Shown here: positions 26,443 to 28,420 of the stretch, piece by piece
How the letters are laid out: each line of letters opens with the position of its first letter
How positions within the stretch are numbered: the stretch's first letter is position 1
Assembly (NCBI GenBank): GCA_028819675.1
Contig: JAPPKT010000364.1
Span: forward strand, 1-28,420
Length of the DNA: 28,420 nt
Direction: 5' to 3'
From: Caldilineaceae bacterium
GTDB taxonomy: Bacteria > Chloroflexota > Anaerolineae > Caldilineales > Caldilineaceae
Notes under the pieces: model-generated
What the model saw: the letters and a program-made list of their open reading frames with translations, nothing else
Database searches by the model: none
Told to the model about the DNA's origin: nothing
Made by a program: the position numbers and the translations under genes

Positions 26443-26470
26443 CGTGTCCTCATCATCTGACGAGGACACG
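26443..26470 (-). terminator. Possible intrinsic terminator downstream of the sulfatase
   Basis: CGTGTCCTC (26443-26451) and GAGGACACG (26462-26470) form a perfect nine-pair stem with a ten-base loop. On the minus strand it is followed directly by ATTTTGCG, a short T tract. It lies about 110 bases after the sulfatase stop, so it could end that transcript. Confidence 0.45.
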
Positions 26471-26520
26471 CTCTCTCACGGACTCGAACTGGAAAAATGG
26501 GATTGAGGCGAAAGCTAAAC

Positions 26521-26541
26521 AGTTGCCGCAGGTGGGCAACT
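26521..26541 (-). terminator. Second, weaker stem-loop after the sulfatase
   Basis: AGTTGCC (26521-26527) pairs with GGCAACT (26535-26541) across a seven-base loop. On the minus strand GTTTAGCTTTC follows. It is 37 bases after the sulfatase stop, a better position than the longer stem farther on, but the stem is short and the T tract interrupted. Confidence 0.35.
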
Positions 26542-26577
26542 CAAAATGCCCGCCCGCGCAACGACGAAGTCAAGCCG

Positions 26578-28059
26578 TCAAGCCAGCCAGTTCATCTCTC
26601 CCAACATCGGCCACCGGTACCGCTCTTCCGGCCCTGTATTGCGCGCCCAGCCAACCAATATCGGCTCATCTGCTCGCTTCTGCGCCATCTTCCGCCGCAC
26701 CTGCTCAGGGTCCCACTCCCGCAAGATCTCGCCCCGCAGGTCCCGCAGAACTGACTGGCAACCGGGATCCTCCGCACGGTCAACCAGCTCGTCCGGGTCC
26801 TCTCTCAAATTGAAGAGCTGTGCAGGCTGTTCATGGTAGTAGATGTACTTCCACTCTTCTCGCCGGATCATGCGCTGGTAAGCACCCTCAGGAGGACCAA
26901 AGGTATCGGTGCAATACTCCGAAAACGCCGTATCTTCCCACGGTTTCGCCTCGTCCCGCCCGTCTATCAGAGGAAGAAAGCTCCGTCCCGCCGCGTTGGG
27001 CAGCGCCGGCGCCTCCATCGCGTCAAGCATCGTGGCCGCAACATCCACCGCACTCACGACGCGCTCGCAGCGCTGATTCCCGCCAATCCTGCCCGGCCAG
27101 CTCATGATCAGCGGCACCCGCACCGACTCTTCATAAAACACGTGCTTCCAGAAAAGTCCGTGCTCCCCCTGCATGTCGCCGTGGTCCGACGTGTAAATGA
27201 TCAAAGTGTTCTCGTCAAACCCGTTCTCAGAAAGCGCGTTCAAAATCTGTCCAATCATCGCGTCCGTGCGGTAGACCAGACCCGCGTAGGCCGTCCGCGC
27301 CCGGCGTACCTCCTCTTCGTCCATCACCTCGATCCCCGTCGACTCCCGCCACCAGCGCAGGAAGGGATGCTGGTCTTCGGCCGCCGGCGCAGCTTTGCGC
27401 GGAAGCCCCATCCTGCCCGCATACAGGTCGTAGTCCTCCTGCCGCGCCACATACGGCGGATGCGGAAGGATGAACCCGACCGAAAGACTGAATGGCTGCT
27501 TTAGCAGACCCGCCCGCTTCTGCACGCCAAACCTGTTCAATCGATCGATTGTTACCGCCGTCACCTCCTCGTCATGGACCTGGTACGCGCTCTGACCGGC
27601 TCCCGAACGTTTCAGGCTGAGATGATGCGGCCCGGCCGTGACACCGAGAATGCCGCGATCAGGGCCCGGGTTGCCCGGGTGATTCGCACCGTGGTCGCCT
27701 ACAAACCGCGCCGCATACCCGTGCAGCTGGTCCGGCCCCAGCGCGTGCATCCGCCCCACAAGCTCCGGCTGATACCCCGCCGCGCCCATCGCATGCGCAA
27801 TCGTCGGAATCCTCGACTCCAGCGCGTGCTCATTCGTCCAGACCTCGTTCTGAAACGGGTGCCGCCCGCTCAGCATCGACATCCGCGAGGGAACGCAGAT
27901 CGGCGAGCTGCAATACGCATTCTCAAATACCACCCCGTTGGCCGCCAGCCGGTCGAGATTCGGCGTATCGACCAGATCGTCGCCATAGCAGCCCGTCACA
28001 TGTGGACTATGCTGGTCCGAGTGAATATAAAGCAAATTAGGCTGGCCCAAATCGTCCAT
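26578..28059 (-). CDS. Formylglycine-type (S1 family) sulfatase
   Basis: A 493-residue sulfatase, full length for the choline-sulfatase/arylsulfatase group. The metal-binding start is NLLYIHSDQHSPH (Asp15, Gln16). Cys55 opens the CVPSRMSMLSGRHP signature, the Cys-type motif converted to formylglycine. Other family landmarks are GRMHALGPDQ (101-111), ILPHPP (His200), YTSDHGDMQGEHG (Asp292, His293) and Lys305. It hydrolyses a sulfate ester; the substrate (choline sulfate, sulfated sugar or other) is not determined. I see no signal peptide, so it appears cytoplasmic. ATG 28059 is chosen because GGAGAG (28064-28069) precedes it and the protein then begins at the conserved first strand; the frame stays open to 28173 but that extension is arginine-rich and unlike the family. 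No maturase gene is nearby, so activation must come from elsewhere in the genome. Confidence 0.92.
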   Translation of the reverse strand: MDDLGQPNLLYIHSDQHSPHVTGCYGDDLVDTPNLDRLAANGVVFENAYCSSPICVPSRMSMLSGRHPFQNEVWTNEHALESRIPTIAHAMGAAGYQPELVGRMHALGPDQLHGYAARFVGDHGANHPGNPGPDRGILGVTAGPHHLSLKRSGAGQSAYQVHDEEVTAVTIDRLNRFGVQKRAGLLKQPFSLSVGFILPHPPYVARQEDYDLYAGRMGLPRKAAPAAEDQHPFLRWWRESTGIEVMDEEEVRRARTAYAGLVYRTDAMIGQILNALSENGFDENTLIIYTSDHGDMQGEHGLFWKHVFYEESVRVPLIMSWPGRIGGNQRCERVVSAVDVAATMLDAMEAPALPNAAGRSFLPLIDGRDEAKPWEDTAFSEYCTDTFGPPEGAYQRMIRREEWKYIYYHEQPAQLFNLREDPDELVDRAEDPGCQSVLRDLRGEILREWDPEQVRRKMAQKRADEPILVGWARNTGPEERYRWPMLGEMNWLA

Positions 28060-28342
28060 AGCACTCTCCAAAATATCTCCCTGTCCTCGTCTTACCTTCC
28101 CGATTCCAAAATATCCCACAACGCCCCGAAGTCCCCTCTCTCCTGCCCTCCCTCGCAATTCGCGCCGTTCCATGCACTCCCCTGCTTCGGTGGTGGTAGA
28201 TTAGCAAAGACGACCGAGCGCAGCAAATACCGGCTGCCAAACAACTGGCCGCTAACCACCGACCACTGCCCACTGACTACAGCCTACTGACTACTGACTA
28301 CTGCCTTTCTGGGCGGTCGGGCCTAATAGGCCCACCCATGTT
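28060..28342. other. Upstream region of the sulfatase with a low-complexity tract
   Basis: This should contain the sulfatase promoter, but I cannot pick a convincing one. The Shine-Dalgarno site GGAGAG is at 28064-28069. Bases 28251-28303 are a degenerate repeat of ACTGACYACTG-like units on the plus strand, similar to the short tract at 26278-26298. No gene is supported. Confidence 0.5.
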
Positions 28343-28413
<71 letters not shown>

Positions 28414-28420
28414 TATAAAA

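Larger units (their letters stand above)
25825..26520. other. Long intergenic spacer with repeats, no gene
   Basis: The spacer between the sulfatase stop and the promoter of the G5/3D gene contains no frame with recognisable protein character. It holds the 65-base hairpin repeats (26001-26180), a CRISPR-repeat-like single sequence near 26216-26241, a short ACTAACCACTGACCACTG tract (26281-26298) and a terminator-like stem (26443-26470). Bases 25860-26000 show nothing I can name. Confidence 0.55.

Noticed and set aside
26430..26500. A TTCGAGTCC string on the minus strand that resembles a tRNA T-loop
   Set aside because: The flanking bases do not form a T stem, and no acceptor, D or anticodon arm can be drawn around it.
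28060..28173. Extension of the sulfatase to 28173
   Set aside because: The extra 38 residues are arginine- and glycine-rich and absent from the family; the ATG at 28059 has a Shine-Dalgarno site and begins at the conserved first strand.
27574..28290. Plus-strand open frame of 238 codons across the sulfatase start
   Set aside because: It overlaps the well-supported sulfatase, has arginine- and proline-rich low-quality composition and runs into the repeat tract.

Overview
The window looks like one complete contig from a member of the Chloroflexota. Homopolymer runs at both edges (1-118 and about 28343-28413) look like assembly or read-tail artefacts. The phylum call is an inference. It rests on two adjacent membrane proteins of the 'YYY' family (DUF2298/TIGR03662) next to an Agl23-like protein (TIGR03663), families known mainly from Chloroflexi and Archaea. 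Zinc-ribbon N termini on membrane glycosyltransferases and a YabE-like G5/3D wall protein fit a bacterial Chloroflexota genome rather than an archaeal one. I see no rRNA, tRNA, CRISPR array, transposase or phage gene.

Every gene I can support lies on the minus strand, so reading runs from high to low coordinates. First comes a formylglycine-type sulfatase (28059-26578). A 788-base spacer follows, holding a three-copy 65-base hairpin repeat, two terminator-like stems and a possible leaderless promoter. Next is a membrane-anchored protein with DUF348-like repeats, G5 and 3D domains (25789-24119), closed by a perfect 13-bp stem-loop.

The core is a tightly packed cluster from 23729 to 347. In transcription order it encodes: a 1660-residue fusion of a GT39-like half and a DUF2298 half; a small Nudix hydrolase; a stand-alone DUF2298 protein; a GT39-like membrane protein with a degenerate Asp-Glu motif; an Agl23-like membrane protein with a C-terminal six-bladed NHL propeller; a double-zinc-ribbon GT39 protein; a roughly 1430-residue double-zinc-ribbon/GT39/PA14/PA14/NHL protein; a zinc-ribbon/TM/NHL protein that looks like a cut-down paralogue of it; and an IlvD/Edd-family dehydratase.

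The most economical reading is an extracytoplasmic glycan or glycoprotein assembly system. GT-C fold transferases would take lipid-linked sugars at the outer face of the membrane, with PA14 and NHL domains outside and zinc ribbons in the cytoplasm. The dehydratase and Nudix protein may supply or trim precursors. No cytosolic nucleotide-sugar transferase, flippase or PglB-like oligosaccharyltransferase is present here, so the lipid-linked donor would come from elsewhere. The cluster's function is unproven and it is the best candidate for an undescribed system in this window.
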